Shown here: piece after piece, positions 1 to 9,266 of the stretch
Layout: every line of letters begins with the position of its first letter
How positions within the stretch are numbered: position 1 is the stretch's first letter
Assembly: GCA_946481275.1 (NCBI GenBank)
Contig: CAMLMV010000005.1
Span: forward strand, 124,001 to 188,000
DNA: 64,000 nt
Direction of reading: 5' to 3'
Origin: an uncultured Massilia sp.
GTDB taxonomy: Bacteria; Pseudomonadota; Gammaproteobacteria; Burkholderiales; Burkholderiaceae
Position numbers and translations under genes: made by a program
Notes under the pieces: model-generated
What the model saw: only the letters and a program-made list of their open reading frames with translations
Database searches by the model: none
Told to the model about the DNA's origin: nothing

Positions 1-218
1 ACATGGCGGCGGAGCTGGAGGCCGTCGACGTGCCCGTGCTGCTGATCGCCGGCGCGCTCGACGTCTCCGCGCCGCTGGAATCGACGGCGCGGCGGACAAG
101 CGCCCTCGTGCCGGACTGCAGCCTCATCGTCCACGACGACGCCGCGCACGGCATGTTCCTCACGCACGTGGAGCAGGTCAATGGCGAGTTGCTTGAGTTC
201 ATCCGCGCGGGGGTCTAA
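1..218 (+). CDS. alpha/beta hydrolase, C-terminal fragment (5' end outside window)
   Basis: This is the last ~70 residues of an alpha/beta-hydrolase-fold protein whose start lies before the window. The visible part has the late strand leading to the acid of the triad (VLLIAGALDVSAP, Asp in ALD) and then the catalytic His in DDAAHGMFL, with the usual spacing for this fold. The nucleophile Ser is not in view, so the substrate cannot be inferred. It ends 31 bases before the start of the XRE regulator and may be its upstream operon partner. Confidence 0.75.
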   Translation, partial: MAAELEAVDVPVLLIAGALDVSAPLESTARRTSALVPDCSLIVHDDAAHGMFLTHVEQVNGELLEFIRAGV

Positions 219-249
219 ATTGATGCCTTTACATCAAGAGGGGATCGCG

Positions 250-1101
250 ATGCAGGATGGACACGCGGAAGCGCGCAGCGACGGCTATTTCACCGACTTC
301 GGCTCGGCGCTGCGCTACTGGCGCACGCGGCGCGGCTACAGCCAGCTGCGCCTCGCGGTCGACGGCGGCGTGTCGCAACGCCACCTGAGCTTCCTCGAAA
401 GCGGACGGGCCCAGCCCAGCCGCGACCTCGTCCTGAAGCTCGGCATCGTGCTCGACGTGCCGCTGCGCCAGCGGAATGCGATGCTGCTCGCGGCCGGCTT
501 CGCGCCCGCCTACCAGGAGCGCAACCTGTCCGACCCGGAACTGTCGTCCGTGATGCAGGCCCTCGATTTCATGCTGCACCAGCAGGCGCCGTTTCCCGCG
601 CTCGTCGTCGACCGGCTGTGGAACCTCGTGATGTTCAACGAGCCCGCCGCCGGCTTCATGAAATGGCTGCTCGGCCTGCCGGCGGACGCGGCCATCCCGC
701 GCGACGGCTCCATCAACGTGCTGCGCCTGTTGCTCGACCCGGACGGGTTGCGGCCGCGCCTCGCCAACTGGGAGGCCGTGTGCGCGGACAGCCTGTTGTG
801 GATCCAGAGGGAGGCGATGGCGGACGGGCCGGGCAGCGAGGCCACCCGGCTGCTGGCCGAACTGTCCGCGCTGCCGGGGATGGCGGCGCTGTCCGACGGC
901 CACGTGCCGAACTTCGACCGGCGCGCGCTGCCGTTCCTGCCGCTGACGATCGCGCACGAGGGCGTGGAGCTGAACCTGTTCACGACGATCACGACGCTCG
1001 GCACGCCGCACGACGTGACCGTGCACGAATTGCGGCTGGAGTCGTTCTTTCCTGCAGACAACGCGACGGCGGCGTGGTTCCGCAACAAATTTACGGTGTA
1101 A
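250..1101 (+). CDS. XRE-family regulator with MmyB-like ligand-binding domain
   Basis: A 283-residue DNA-binding regulator. Residues ~18-72 form a Cro/cI helix-turn-helix (alignment core SQRHLSFLESGRAQPSR). The rest matches the MmyB-like ligand-binding domain found in many single-component regulators, including a PxLVVDRxWNLVMFN-type stretch at about residue 115-130. The start at 250 is chosen because AAGAGGGG lies just upstream with good spacing. Alternative in-frame starts at 181 and 223 would run into the preceding hydrolase gene. The effector is unknown. The upstream hydrolase or downstream kinase are only possible targets. Confidence 0.85.
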   Translation: MQDGHAEARSDGYFTDFGSALRYWRTRRGYSQLRLAVDGGVSQRHLSFLESGRAQPSRDLVLKLGIVLDVPLRQRNAMLLAAGFAPAYQERNLSDPELSSVMQALDFMLHQQAPFPALVVDRLWNLVMFNEPAAGFMKWLLGLPADAAIPRDGSINVLRLLLDPDGLRPRLANWEAVCADSLLWIQREAMADGPGSEATRLLAELSALPGMAALSDGHVPNFDRRALPFLPLTIAHEGVELNLFTTITTLGTPHDVTVHELRLESFFPADNATAAWFRNKFTV

Positions 1102-1282
1102 GGGTGCTCATCAATTCCGGTGATTTTTGGTGAAGATGCATCGAAAATGCATGTTATTTGCCGATTCAAACTCCGAAAATTGGCAATGTGAAATTCGTTA
1201 CCGACAACGCGCGCGAGGCTTTTTTCTGCGGTGTATGATGGCCCGGTTTGGAACCTTTTTCGAGCCCTTTTCACCGCAGTAA

Positions 1283-3187
1283 ATGAACGATCTGACTCCC
1301 ACGCAATCCTGGCCCGACGAGCGGCGCTACCAGTACCTGATCTCCGGGATCAGCGACTACGCCATCTACATGCTCGACCCGAACGGCTACGTCAGCAGCT
1401 GGAATGCCGGCGCCAACCGGTTCAAGGGCTATGTCGCGCAGGAGATCCTGGGCGAGCACTTCTCGCGCTTCTACACGCCGGAGGACCGCGAAGCGGGCAA
1501 GCCCGCACGGGCGCTGTCGATCGCGCTGGCGGAGGGCAAGTACGAGGCCGAGGGCTGGCGCGTGCGCAAGGACGGTTCGCGCTTCTGGGCCCACGTGGTG
1601 ATCGATCCGATCTACAACGAGGAGGGCGTCCTGCTCGGCTTCGCGAAGGTCACGCGCGACGTCACCGAGCGCAAGCGCGCCGAGGATGCGCTGCGCGAAA
1701 GCGAGCAGCGCTTCCGCCTGCTCGTGAACGGCGTCACCGACTACGCGCTGTTCATGCTGTCGCGGGAAGGCACCGTCACCAACTGGAACCCGGGCGCCGA
1801 GCGCATCAAGGGCTACAGCCAGTCCGAAATCATCGGCAGCCATTTCTCGCGCTTTTATACGCCGGAAGACCAGGCCGCCGGCATCCCGAAACGCGCGCTG
1901 GAGACGGCCGCCACGGCGGGCCGCTACGAGTCCGAGGGCTGGCGCGTGCGCAAGGACGGCTCGCGATTCTGGGCGCATGCCGTGCTCGACGCCATCCGCG
2001 GCGACGACGGCGAGCTGCTCGGCTTCGCCAAGATCACGCGCGACCTGACGGAAAAGAAGAAGGCCGACGAGGCGCTGGAAAAGGCGAATATCGCGCTGTT
2101 CCAGGCGCAGAAGATGGAATCCATCGGCCAGCTCACGGGCGGCGTCGCGCACGACTTCAACAACCTGTTGTCCGTGCTGTCCAGCGGCCTCGAGGTGTTG
2201 AACATGCAGCGGGGCGAGGGCGATACGCGTACGCTGGAATCGATGCGCCGCGCGATCGACCGCGGCGCGCGCCTGACCCAGCAACTGCTCGCGTTCGCGC
2301 GCCAGCAGCCGCTGCAGGCGGAAACGCGCAACCTCAACGGCATCATCCGCAGCTTCGAGACGGTGCTGCGCCGCGCCGGCAATCCCAGCATCGAGTTCTT
2401 GATCGACCTCGACCGCAAGGCCCACCACGCGCTGATCGACAGCGCGCGTTTCGAGTCGGCCCTGCTGAACCTCGTCGTCAACGCGCGCGACGCGATGCCC
2501 GACGGCGGCCGCCTGGTCATCGCGACGGGCAATGTCGTGGCGGACGGCCAGCATCCCGCCGGCCTGGCGCCGGGCGAATACGTGCGCGTGACGGTGAGCG
2601 ACACGGGCACCGGCATGCCGCCGGACGTGGTGGCGCGCGCCTTCGAGCCGTTCTTCACGACGAAGGAAGTCGGCAAGGGCACGGGCCTGGGCCTGTCGCA
2701 GGTCTACGGCTTCATCAAGCAGTCGGGGGGCGAGGTCGCCATCGACAGCAAGACCGGCGAGGGCACGACCATCGCGATCTACCTGCCGGCCGTCGTCGAT
2801 CCGGTCGAGGAGTTGCAGGCCGAGCACACGGAGCGCGTGCTGATCGTCGAGGACGAGCCGGACCTGATGGACGTGGCGGCGGCGCTGTTCGCGAGCATGG
2901 GCTACGAGGTCGTCACGGCGGCCAGCGGGCAGGAGGCGGTCGACATTATGGAGCAGCGCGACATCGACATCCTGTTCACCGACGTCGTGATGCCGAACGG
3001 GATGAACGGCATCGAGCTGGCCACCTACACGCGCGAGCATTATCCGGCCACCAAGATCATGCTCGCGTCGGGCTACCCGCTGCCGGCCCTCAAGCAGCGC
3101 CATGGCGTCGACCTCAACGAGTTCGCGTTCGTCAACAAGCCGTATCGCCTGTCGGACCTGGCGCGGACGCTGCGCTCGGCCATGTAA
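1283..3187 (+). CDS. hybrid sensor histidine kinase (PAS-PAS-HisKA-HATPase-REC)
   Basis: A 634-residue cytosolic hybrid kinase with no membrane segment. Two PAS domains (about 15-130 and 145-255) are near copies of each other: both carry HFSRFYTPED and a GWRVRKDGSRFWAH core. The phosphoacceptor is H290 in GGVAHDFNNLLS. The ATPase domain shows the N box (NLVVNARDAMPDGG, N400), DTGTGMP and GKGTGLGLSQ. A receiver domain starts near 518 (VLIVEDEPD) with phosphoacceptor D567 and ends in a KPY motif. The output partner is not visible in the window. About 180 bases of AT-richer DNA upstream presumably hold the promoter. Confidence 0.93.
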   Translation: MNDLTPTQSWPDERRYQYLISGISDYAIYMLDPNGYVSSWNAGANRFKGYVAQEILGEHFSRFYTPEDREAGKPARALSIALAEGKYEAEGWRVRKDGSRFWAHVVIDPIYNEEGVLLGFAKVTRDVTERKRAEDALRESEQRFRLLVNGVTDYALFMLSREGTVTNWNPGAERIKGYSQSEIIGSHFSRFYTPEDQAAGIPKRALETAATAGRYESEGWRVRKDGSRFWAHAVLDAIRGDDGELLGFAKITRDLTEKKKADEALEKANIALFQAQKMESIGQLTGGVAHDFNNLLSVLSSGLEVLNMQRGEGDTRTLESMRRAIDRGARLTQQLLAFARQQPLQAETRNLNGIIRSFETVLRRAGNPSIEFLIDLDRKAHHALIDSARFESALLNLVVNARDAMPDGGRLVIATGNVVADGQHPAGLAPGEYVRVTVSDTGTGMPPDVVARAFEPFFTTKEVGKGTGLGLSQVYGFIKQSGGEVAIDSKTGEGTTIAIYLPAVVDPVEELQAEHTERVLIVEDEPDLMDVAAALFASMGYEVVTAASGQEAVDIMEQRDIDILFTDVVMPNGMNGIELATYTREHYPATKIMLASGYPLPALKQRHGVDLNEFAFVNKPYRLSDLARTLRSAM

Positions 3188-3191
3188 GGCT

Positions 3192-4388
3192 TCATAAACC
3201 GAAGATGATGTCGCTGATCCGCTCGTAGATCGGGTCGGCCGACGGCCCGTTGTTCGGCCAGTTCAGGATATCGAAATGGTCGTAGCCCCGGTAATTGCCG
3301 AGGAAATTCCACGTCCCCCTGACGGCCTTGCCGTCGTAGTCGCGCACCGGATGCCCGCCGGGCGCGCGCATGCTCACGGTGTTGACGACGCCGTCGTTCG
3401 GAAACCACGCGCTGTCGATGCGTACCCGGCCCGGCGCGTTCTGCGTGTACGAGCCCATGCCCGGCTGGGCCAGCGAACCGACGATCCACTCGCCGGCGAA
3501 CAGCTTGAAGTACGGGATCATGTCCGCGCGCGGGTACTGGAACTGCACGTTCTGCACGGGCGCGAGCACGCGGTCCGTGCCGTTGCAGCACCAGGCGCCG
3601 GCTTCCGTCGCCAGCGTCCCCACGGAAAAATAATAGACCGACGGCGAGGTCAGCGCCCAGCGGTTGAATTCGCGCGCGCCGTCCGGCGCCAGCTCCCAGT
3701 GGGCCAGTTCGTTGTCGAGGATGTCGCGCAGGGGGCTGCGCAGGTTCGGCAGCACGTCCAGCACGGCGTCGCGCAGGGTGGTGCCGTCGTGCGGCGCGGA
3801 GATCGTCACGACGCTCCTGATCCAGCCGACCTTGCCACCCTTGTAGAGCTCGCCGCCGCCTTCGTCGCCGTCCGGCGAGCCGTGTTCCAGCAACTGGATC
3901 AGGGCGCGGATCGTCGTGCCGCCCTGGCTGTGGCCGATCATGTGGACCGGGTGCGCGGCATCCCATTGCGGGTAGAACGCGAGCGGGTAGTTTTCCGGAT
4001 TGTTGGCCGGGTCCGCGGCCCAGCATTTGCCGGCCGGCTTCTGCGGCTGGCCCGGATAGCCGTAGCGCGCCACGTGGCGGGCGCCGTAGTCGACGCAGCC
4101 GCCCTTGATCTGGGCATACAGCTCGGCGGCGCGGTCCCAGTTCGACGCGATCGCACCCACCTGGGCCGTGAAGACGGTATGCGGGCCGTGGTAGACGGTC
4201 AGGTGCGCGGCGATGTTGCCGTAGCCGCCCCAGTACAGGAAGCTGCCGAGCGGATGCGATTCCGGCCCGAAGCCGAGGACGCCGTGCACGAGCACGACGG
4301 GATCGTTATTGGCCGCGCGGACGGGGGCGCCGAGCAACGCGGCAAGCGCCAGCAGCGCGCAGGCGCAGGACTTCGTCAGTCGCAACAT
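3192..4388 (-). CDS. secreted lipase, family I.5-like alpha/beta hydrolase
   Basis: A 398-residue exported lipase. The first ~25 residues are a Sec signal peptide ending APVRA-AN. Catalytic residues can be read as S154 in GHSQGG, D332 in FPNDGVVNT and H371 in YDHFDI. That order and context fit the staphylococcal/Geobacillus type lipases. Paired Cys and several Asp/His residues between 95 and 145 may serve the metal site of that group, which is an inference. The start at 4388 follows GGAGAG at proper spacing; longer starts lack a ribosome site. It is convergent with the hybrid kinase, 4 bases apart. Confidence 0.88.
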   Translation of the reverse strand: MLRLTKSCACALLALAALLGAPVRAANNDPVVLVHGVLGFGPESHPLGSFLYWGGYGNIAAHLTVYHGPHTVFTAQVGAIASNWDRAAELYAQIKGGCVDYGARHVARYGYPGQPQKPAGKCWAADPANNPENYPLAFYPQWDAAHPVHMIGHSQGGTTIRALIQLLEHGSPDGDEGGGELYKGGKVGWIRSVVTISAPHDGTTLRDAVLDVLPNLRSPLRDILDNELAHWELAPDGAREFNRWALTSPSVYYFSVGTLATEAGAWCCNGTDRVLAPVQNVQFQYPRADMIPYFKLFAGEWIVGSLAQPGMGSYTQNAPGRVRIDSAWFPNDGVVNTVSMRAPGGHPVRDYDGKAVRGTWNFLGNYRGYDHFDILNWPNNGPSADPIYERISDIIFGL

Positions 4389-4476
4389 GTGACTCTCCAT
4401 TGGACGTGGCGAGCCCATTGTCGGTTTGATATGCGGCACAGAGTTTGCGCTGCCTCGACCGGGACGATGAATTACC

Positions 4477-4491
4477 TGCTGCAACGCAGCA
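4477..4491. promoter_or_regulatory. dyad TGCTGC-N3-GCAGCA upstream of the lipase gene
   Basis: A perfect 6-bp inverted repeat with a 3-base centre lies about 90 bases upstream of the lipase start. A closely similar dyad sits at 47602-47616 upstream of the phasin gene. It could be an operator. No binding protein can be named from the sequence alone. Confidence 0.35.
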
Positions 4492-4560
4492 AAATGACGG
4501 TGATGTCGCTTGTGCGCACTATATCGGCGCACATTGTGCACAGCGAAAATTAAGAGGCGA

Positions 4561-5805
4561 TCAGTTCGCCGCCGTCATGCCCGCCGCATTGCCCACCGCG
4601 CCATCGCCCGGCGTGGCCGGGGCCGGCGTATTGGAGGCCGTGACGGCCGCCTTCTCGGCCAGGTCCGGGTTCCACACGACGTGCTCGTCCACCGAATACA
4701 GGCGGCACGGCTTGTCGCTCTTGGCCGAGCAGGTGGCCAGGGCGCGGGCTTCCGGGTCCTCGCCTTCCTCGGCCCAGCACCAGGCGCCGCTGGGCGACAC
4801 GGCGAACGCGCGCGGCGTCATCTTGGTCAGATATTCGCGGTAGGCGCGCTTGCCGTTCTCGGACAGGAACGGCACGGCCTCGACGTCCTCGATGCCGGCG
4901 AAGTTCGTCGCCTGCGGCTGCGGCGGTTCCGGCACCTTGTACACGACCTTCGTCGGCATGCCGATCCGCTCCAAGAACTGCATCGTGTCCGCCAGCCATA
5001 CCTTTTGGCCGTCGCGGCTCGCCAGCATCCCATGCGAATCTCGCTTGAACGGGGCGTACTCGACGAGCTGGGCGCGGCCGCCGGCCTGTTCGAACGCGTC
5101 GTGCATGCGCGCCACGAGTTCCGGCGAGAACAGCGAATCGTTCTGGCCGTACATCCACAGGCTCGGCAGCTTGTTCTGCGACCCGTATTCGGCGAAGGCC
5201 GACACGAGGGCGGAGCGCCAGCCGCAGCCGTTGCTGTCGTCGCGCAGGCCGCCCGCGAAGTTGATCAGGCCGCGCACGCCCGGCAGGTCCTCGGTGCCGA
5301 GCGCCATCGTCGCGAGGCCGCCGTACGACTGGCCGGCGACGACGATGTGGTCCGTATCGACCCATTTCTGCGCACGCGCGTAGTCGAGGGTGGCCTTGAC
5401 GTCCTCGGCCTGGGTATAGCCGTTGGCCGTCATGTCGCAGCCGTGGTCGCGGTAATAACCCGTCGAGTTGGCGAAGCCCTGGCGCATCGGCACCATCACG
5501 GCATAGCCCCGTTCCACGAAGGCATGGGCCATGTGGTAGAAGCGGTCGCGCGGCTGCAGGTTCGGGTGACCCGGATCCTTGCCGTGGTTGATGACGATGA
5601 GCGGGAAGGGGCCCGGGCCGTTCGGCTGGAACACGGTCGTCTCGAGGCGGGCCTGGTGGTTCTGGCCGGCCGGGATCAGGATGATGTGTTCATTGATCCG
5701 ATAGTCGAGCTGAAGCTCTTGTTCGATGGCGAGACCCGGCAGCAGGGCCAGGGCGGCGATGAAGGCGGAGGTCAGTTTGCGAACGGAAGGGCGGACTTTA
5801 AGCAT
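4561..5805 (-). CDS. exported dienelactone-hydrolase-like alpha/beta hydrolase
   Basis: A 414-residue protein with an N-terminal hydrophobic export signal (residues ~11-27). The triad reads as S160 in VAGQSYGG, D223 in GQNDSLF and H258 in RDSHGM, so the core is a complete hydrolase. A ~130-residue C-terminal extension follows, with four Cys (GAWCWAEEG, ATCSAK, PCRLY and others) and a Pro/Ala-rich tail. Similar proteins are annotated as dienelactone hydrolase family or CocE-like, but the substrate is unknown. It is read away from the MarR efflux operon and toward the lipase gene. Confidence 0.82.
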   Translation of the reverse strand: MLKVRPSVRKLTSAFIAALALLPGLAIEQELQLDYRINEHIILIPAGQNHQARLETTVFQPNGPGPFPLIVINHGKDPGHPNLQPRDRFYHMAHAFVERGYAVMVPMRQGFANSTGYYRDHGCDMTANGYTQAEDVKATLDYARAQKWVDTDHIVVAGQSYGGLATMALGTEDLPGVRGLINFAGGLRDDSNGCGWRSALVSAFAEYGSQNKLPSLWMYGQNDSLFSPELVARMHDAFEQAGGRAQLVEYAPFKRDSHGMLASRDGQKVWLADTMQFLERIGMPTKVVYKVPEPPQPQATNFAGIEDVEAVPFLSENGKRAYREYLTKMTPRAFAVSPSGAWCWAEEGEDPEARALATCSAKSDKPCRLYSVDEHVVWNPDLAEKAAVTASNTPAPATPGDGAVGNAAGMTAAN

Positions 5806-6009
5806 GGAAGACTCTGGAACGGCACCGGGTTTGCGCTTTTCCCCGAGAACTGATTGCCTCGTGGAATGAATTGATTCTAAGCACGGTGATTTCTCAGAGC
5901 AATGTCCAATTAACCAAATCTCGAACTAAATCTTCGCGTGTGGCCACATTTGCCATAACAGGCAGATAATCTGGCTGGCCAACGATTGGGATGCCCATGT
6001 TTAACTGAC

Positions 6010-6438
6010 ATGAATACCGATGACCGTTTCCTGCAAGCCTTGCAAGGCAGTGCGCGCGCCTGGCGCCTCGCGCTCGAACGCCACCTGAAGGCGCACGGGC
6101 TGACAATGGCCGGCTGGAACGCGCTGACGGCCGTGGCCGGCAGCCCCGAGCCGCCGTCGCAGCGGGAACTGGCGCGCCGGCTCGGCGTGGACGGCGCCAC
6201 GCTCGTGACGACCCTCGACCGCCTCGTCGCGGGCGGCTTCGTGCGGCGCGACTCGGAACCGGGCGACCGGCGCGTCAGGCGCATCGCGCTCACGCCGCAG
6301 GGAGAAACGGTGGCGGACCAGGTGAATGCGGAAGCGGCCGCGCTGCGGGGCCTGACGGTCGCGCGGCTGGACGCCGACGCCATGGCCGCGGCGGCCGCCG
6401 TGCTGGAAGACCTGCAGCGGCTGCTGGAGAGCCCATGA
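6010..6438 (+). CDS. MarR-family repressor of the efflux operon
   Basis: A 142-residue winged-helix regulator with the MarR core SQRELARRLGVDGATLVTTLDRL and the wing DRRVRRIALTPQG. It overlaps the following transporter gene by 4 bases (ATGA), and the layout marR-emrB-emrA-outer membrane factor is the usual one for drug-responsive pumps. The start at 6010 is the first ATG. A TTG at 5986 is possible, and neither has a strong ribosome site. It probably represses its own operon and is released by the pump substrate. Confidence 0.88.
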   Translation: MNTDDRFLQALQGSARAWRLALERHLKAHGLTMAGWNALTAVAGSPEPPSQRELARRLGVDGATLVTTLDRLVAGGFVRRDSEPGDRRVRRIALTPQGETVADQVNAEAAALRGLTVARLDADAMAAAAAVLEDLQRLLESP

Positions 6439-8171
6439 GCGACGCCGATTACGCGCCGCGCCAGTGGCATCCGGACGAACGTCCCACGCTGCCGGGCGGG
6501 CCATCGTTTCCGAAGCACTCGACGCCGCGCCGCATCGCCTACTTCCTGATCGGCACGCTCGTGACCATCACGGGCGGCCTCGGCAATGCGCTCGTCACCG
6601 TCAACCTCGTCAACCTGCAGGGCACGCTGGGCGTGTTCGCGGCCGAGGTCAACTGGCTGCCGACGGCCTACGTGATGACCAATGTGTCGATGAACCTGTT
6701 GTTGGTGAAGTTCCGCCAGCAGTTCGGCCTGCGCGCGTTCACCGAGTTCTTCCTCGTGCTGTATGCCGTGATCACGTTCGCGCACCTGTTCGTCAACGAC
6801 CTCGGTTCCGCGATCGCCGTGCGCGCGGCCCACGGCATGGCGGGGGCGGCCCTGTCGACGCTGGGCCTGTACTACAGCCTGCAGGCTTTTAAAAAGGAAT
6901 GGCGGCCGCGGGGCATCGTGATCTCGACCGGCATTGCGCAGCTGGCCCAGCCGATCGCCTACATCTTTTCCCGGAGCCTGCTGCAGATCGCGGAATGGCG
7001 CGGCCTGTACCTGTTCGAGCTGGGCCTCACGCTCGTCACGCTGGCCGCCGTGCTGTGGCTGAAACTGCCGCCGGGCGACCGCTTCAAGGCGTTCCGGCCC
7101 ACGGATTTCCTCACGTTCTCACTGTTCGCGCCCGGCATGGCGCTGCTGTGCGCGGCGCTCACGTTCGGCCGCGTGCTGTGGTGGACGGAAAATGCGTGGG
7201 TGGGCATCGCGCTGGCCGTGTCCGTCGTGCTGCTGCTGGCCGCGATCTGCGTCGAGCACAACCGCGACAACCCCCTGCTGAACATCCGCTGGCTGACCAA
7301 CGGCATGATCCTGCGCCTGGCCATCGCGCTGATGCTCGTGCGCGTCGTGCTGTCGGAGCAGAGCGTGGGCGCCGTCGGCTTCCTGCGCCTCGTGGGCCTG
7401 AACAACGACGAGATGCAGACGCTGTTCGTCGTCATCCTGCTCGCGACCATCCTCGGGATGGTCGTCTCCGTGCTGGTCACCCGGCCGCCGCACCTGATGG
7501 CGCCGCAGGTGGTGGCGCTCTTGACCATGGCGCTGGGCGCGTGGATCGATTCGAACGCGACCAATGCGACGCGGCCCGCCCAGATGTACGTGAGCCAGGG
7601 CCTGCTGGCGTTCGGCGGCGTCATGTTTCTCGGGCCGCTGCTGCTGACCCTGCTCGGATCCGTGATCGCCAACCCGGCCAACCTGATCAGCTTTTCCGTG
7701 CTGTTCGGCCTGACGCAGAACCTGGGCGGCCTGATCGGCTCGTCGCTGCTGGGCACGTTCCAGGTGATGCGCGAAAAATACCACTCGTCCGTGCTGGCCG
7801 AGCAGCTGAGTTCGCTCGATCCGCTCGTCGCCGCGCGCATCCAGCAGTACGGGGCCGCGTATGCGCGCCAGCTCGCGGACCCGTCCGCGCGCACGCGCCA
7901 GGGCATTTCCGTGCTGACGCAGACGGCCGCCCGCGAAGCGAACATCCTCGCCTACAACGACGTGTTCCTCTTGATCTCCATCATCGCGACGCTGCTGGCC
8001 GCGTGGATCTTCGGCCGCTCGCTGTGGCTGAAATACGTCTCTCCGCTGCCGCCGGCGCCGGCGCCCGCTCCGGCGCCGCCCGATCCGACCGATTCGCCGA
8101 TCGCCGTGCCGTCCGGCGACCGCCGCACGGCGCCGCGTCCGCCCGAGCCGGCGCCGGCCGTCCCAACCTGA
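6435..8171 (+). CDS. MFS drug efflux permease, DHA2/EmrB-like
   Basis: A 578-residue inner-membrane transporter with about 14 predicted hydrophobic segments between residues ~33 and 530, typical of the DHA2 (EmrB/QacA) branch of the major facilitator superfamily. It lacks any ATP-binding motif and should be proton driven. The cytoplasmic N-terminus is short and the C-terminus carries an unusual Pro/Ala-rich tail of ~40 residues. It is translationally coupled to the MarR gene and followed after 15 bases by the adaptor gene. The exported substrate is unknown. Confidence 0.9.
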   Translation: MSDADYAPRQWHPDERPTLPGGPSFPKHSTPRRIAYFLIGTLVTITGGLGNALVTVNLVNLQGTLGVFAAEVNWLPTAYVMTNVSMNLLLVKFRQQFGLRAFTEFFLVLYAVITFAHLFVNDLGSAIAVRAAHGMAGAALSTLGLYYSLQAFKKEWRPRGIVISTGIAQLAQPIAYIFSRSLLQIAEWRGLYLFELGLTLVTLAAVLWLKLPPGDRFKAFRPTDFLTFSLFAPGMALLCAALTFGRVLWWTENAWVGIALAVSVVLLLAAICVEHNRDNPLLNIRWLTNGMILRLAIALMLVRVVLSEQSVGAVGFLRLVGLNNDEMQTLFVVILLATILGMVVSVLVTRPPHLMAPQVVALLTMALGAWIDSNATNATRPAQMYVSQGLLAFGGVMFLGPLLLTLLGSVIANPANLISFSVLFGLTQNLGGLIGSSLLGTFQVMREKYHSSVLAEQLSSLDPLVAARIQQYGAAYARQLADPSARTRQGISVLTQTAAREANILAYNDVFLLISIIATLLAAWIFGRSLWLKYVSPLPPAPAPAPAPPDPTDSPIAVPSGDRRTAPRPPEPAPAVPT

Positions 8172-8186
8172 ACCGAGCCCTTTGCC

Positions 8187-9266
8187 ATGCCGGAAACGAC
8201 AACCACACAACAAAAATCGAACCGCAACGTCATCGTGAGCGGCCTGCTGTTCGCCCTCATCGCGCTGATCGGCGTCCTGATCGTGCTGTATGCCTGGAAC
8301 CTGCCGCCGTTCCATAGCGCCCTGCAGACGACGGAGAATGCGCTCGTGCGCGGCCAGGTGACGATCATCAGCCCGCAGCTGTCCGGCTACGTCGTCGAAG
8401 TCGACGTGCAGGATTACCAGATGGTCCATCAGGGCCAGCTGCTGATGCGCATCGACGACCGCATCTACCAGCAGCGGCTCGACCAGGCGAAGGCCCAGCT
8501 GGCGACGACGCGCGCCGCGCTGGCGAACTTCGCGCAGAGCCGCGGCACGGCCAGCGCGACCATCGCGCAGAACCAGGCCGCCGTCGCCAGTGCGGCCGCG
8601 CAGGCGCAGCGCGCGAATGCCGACCTGAGACGTGTGGAAGAACTGGCGGCCGACGGCTCCCTGTCCGCGCGCGAACGGGACGCCGCCCGCGCCACCCGCG
8701 CCCAGACCGTGGCCGCGGCCGAGCAGGCGCGCGCGGCGCTGGAGATCTCGCGCCAGAACCTGCGTACCGTGGACGTCAACCGCGCATCGCTGGAAGCCGC
8801 CGTCGCGAACGCGGAGGCGGCCGTGCGGCTGGCCGAGATCGACCTGTCCAACACGCGCATCACGGCGCCGCGCGACGGCCAGCTGGGGCAGGTCAGCGTG
8901 CGCCTCGGCGCGTTCGTCAACGCGGGCGCCCAGCTGACGGCGCTCGTGCCGCAGACGATGTGGGTCGTCGCCAACATGAAGGAGACGCAAATGGCCGACG
9001 TGCGCCTGGGCCAGCCCGTGTCTTTCTCCGTCGATGCGCTGAATCACGCGAAGCTGCGCGGCCACGTCGAACAGATCTCGCCGGCCACGGGGTCCGAGTT
9101 TTCCGTGATCGTGCCGGACAACGCGACGGGTAACTTCGTCAAGATCGCCCAGCGGATCCCCGTGCGCATCAGCATCGACCCGAACCAGGAACTGGCCGCG
9201 CGGCTGCGGCCGGGGATGTCCGTCGTGGCCAGTATCGACACGAAAGCGAAAGGGCAGGCCCGATGA
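8187..9266 (+). CDS. HlyD/EmrA-family membrane fusion protein
   Basis: A 359-residue periplasmic adaptor. One N-terminal transmembrane helix (about residues 16-37) is followed by a biotinyl-lipoyl-like half motif (VRGQVTIISPQLSGYVVEVDV), a long Ala/Gln-rich coiled-coil hairpin (~95-205) and the second half motif (ITAPRDGQLGQVSVRLGAFV). This matches EmrA, which links an MFS pump to an outer-membrane channel. Its stop overlaps the start of the channel gene by 4 bases, so the three pump parts are made together. Confidence 0.92.
   Translation: MPETTTTQQKSNRNVIVSGLLFALIALIGVLIVLYAWNLPPFHSALQTTENALVRGQVTIISPQLSGYVVEVDVQDYQMVHQGQLLMRIDDRIYQQRLDQAKAQLATTRAALANFAQSRGTASATIAQNQAAVASAAAQAQRANADLRRVEELAADGSLSARERDAARATRAQTVAAAEQARAALEISRQNLRTVDVNRASLEAAVANAEAAVRLAEIDLSNTRITAPRDGQLGQVSVRLGAFVNAGAQLTALVPQTMWVVANMKETQMADVRLGQPVSFSVDALNHAKLRGHVEQISPATGSEFSVIVPDNATGNFVKIAQRIPVRISIDPNQELAARLRPGMSVVASIDTKAKGQAR

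Noticed and set aside
1271..3103. Long minus-strand open frame opposite the hybrid kinase
   Set aside because: It mirrors the kinase in a GC-rich genome, is His/Arg/Asp-rich with no domain, and has no ribosome site. The same holds for 7119-9347 and 58050-60347 on the minus strand.
5986..6009. TTG start giving an eight-residue longer MarR protein
   Set aside because: The added residues (LGCPCLTD-like) are not typical of the family and the ATG at 6010 fits family length; transcription may be nearly leaderless.
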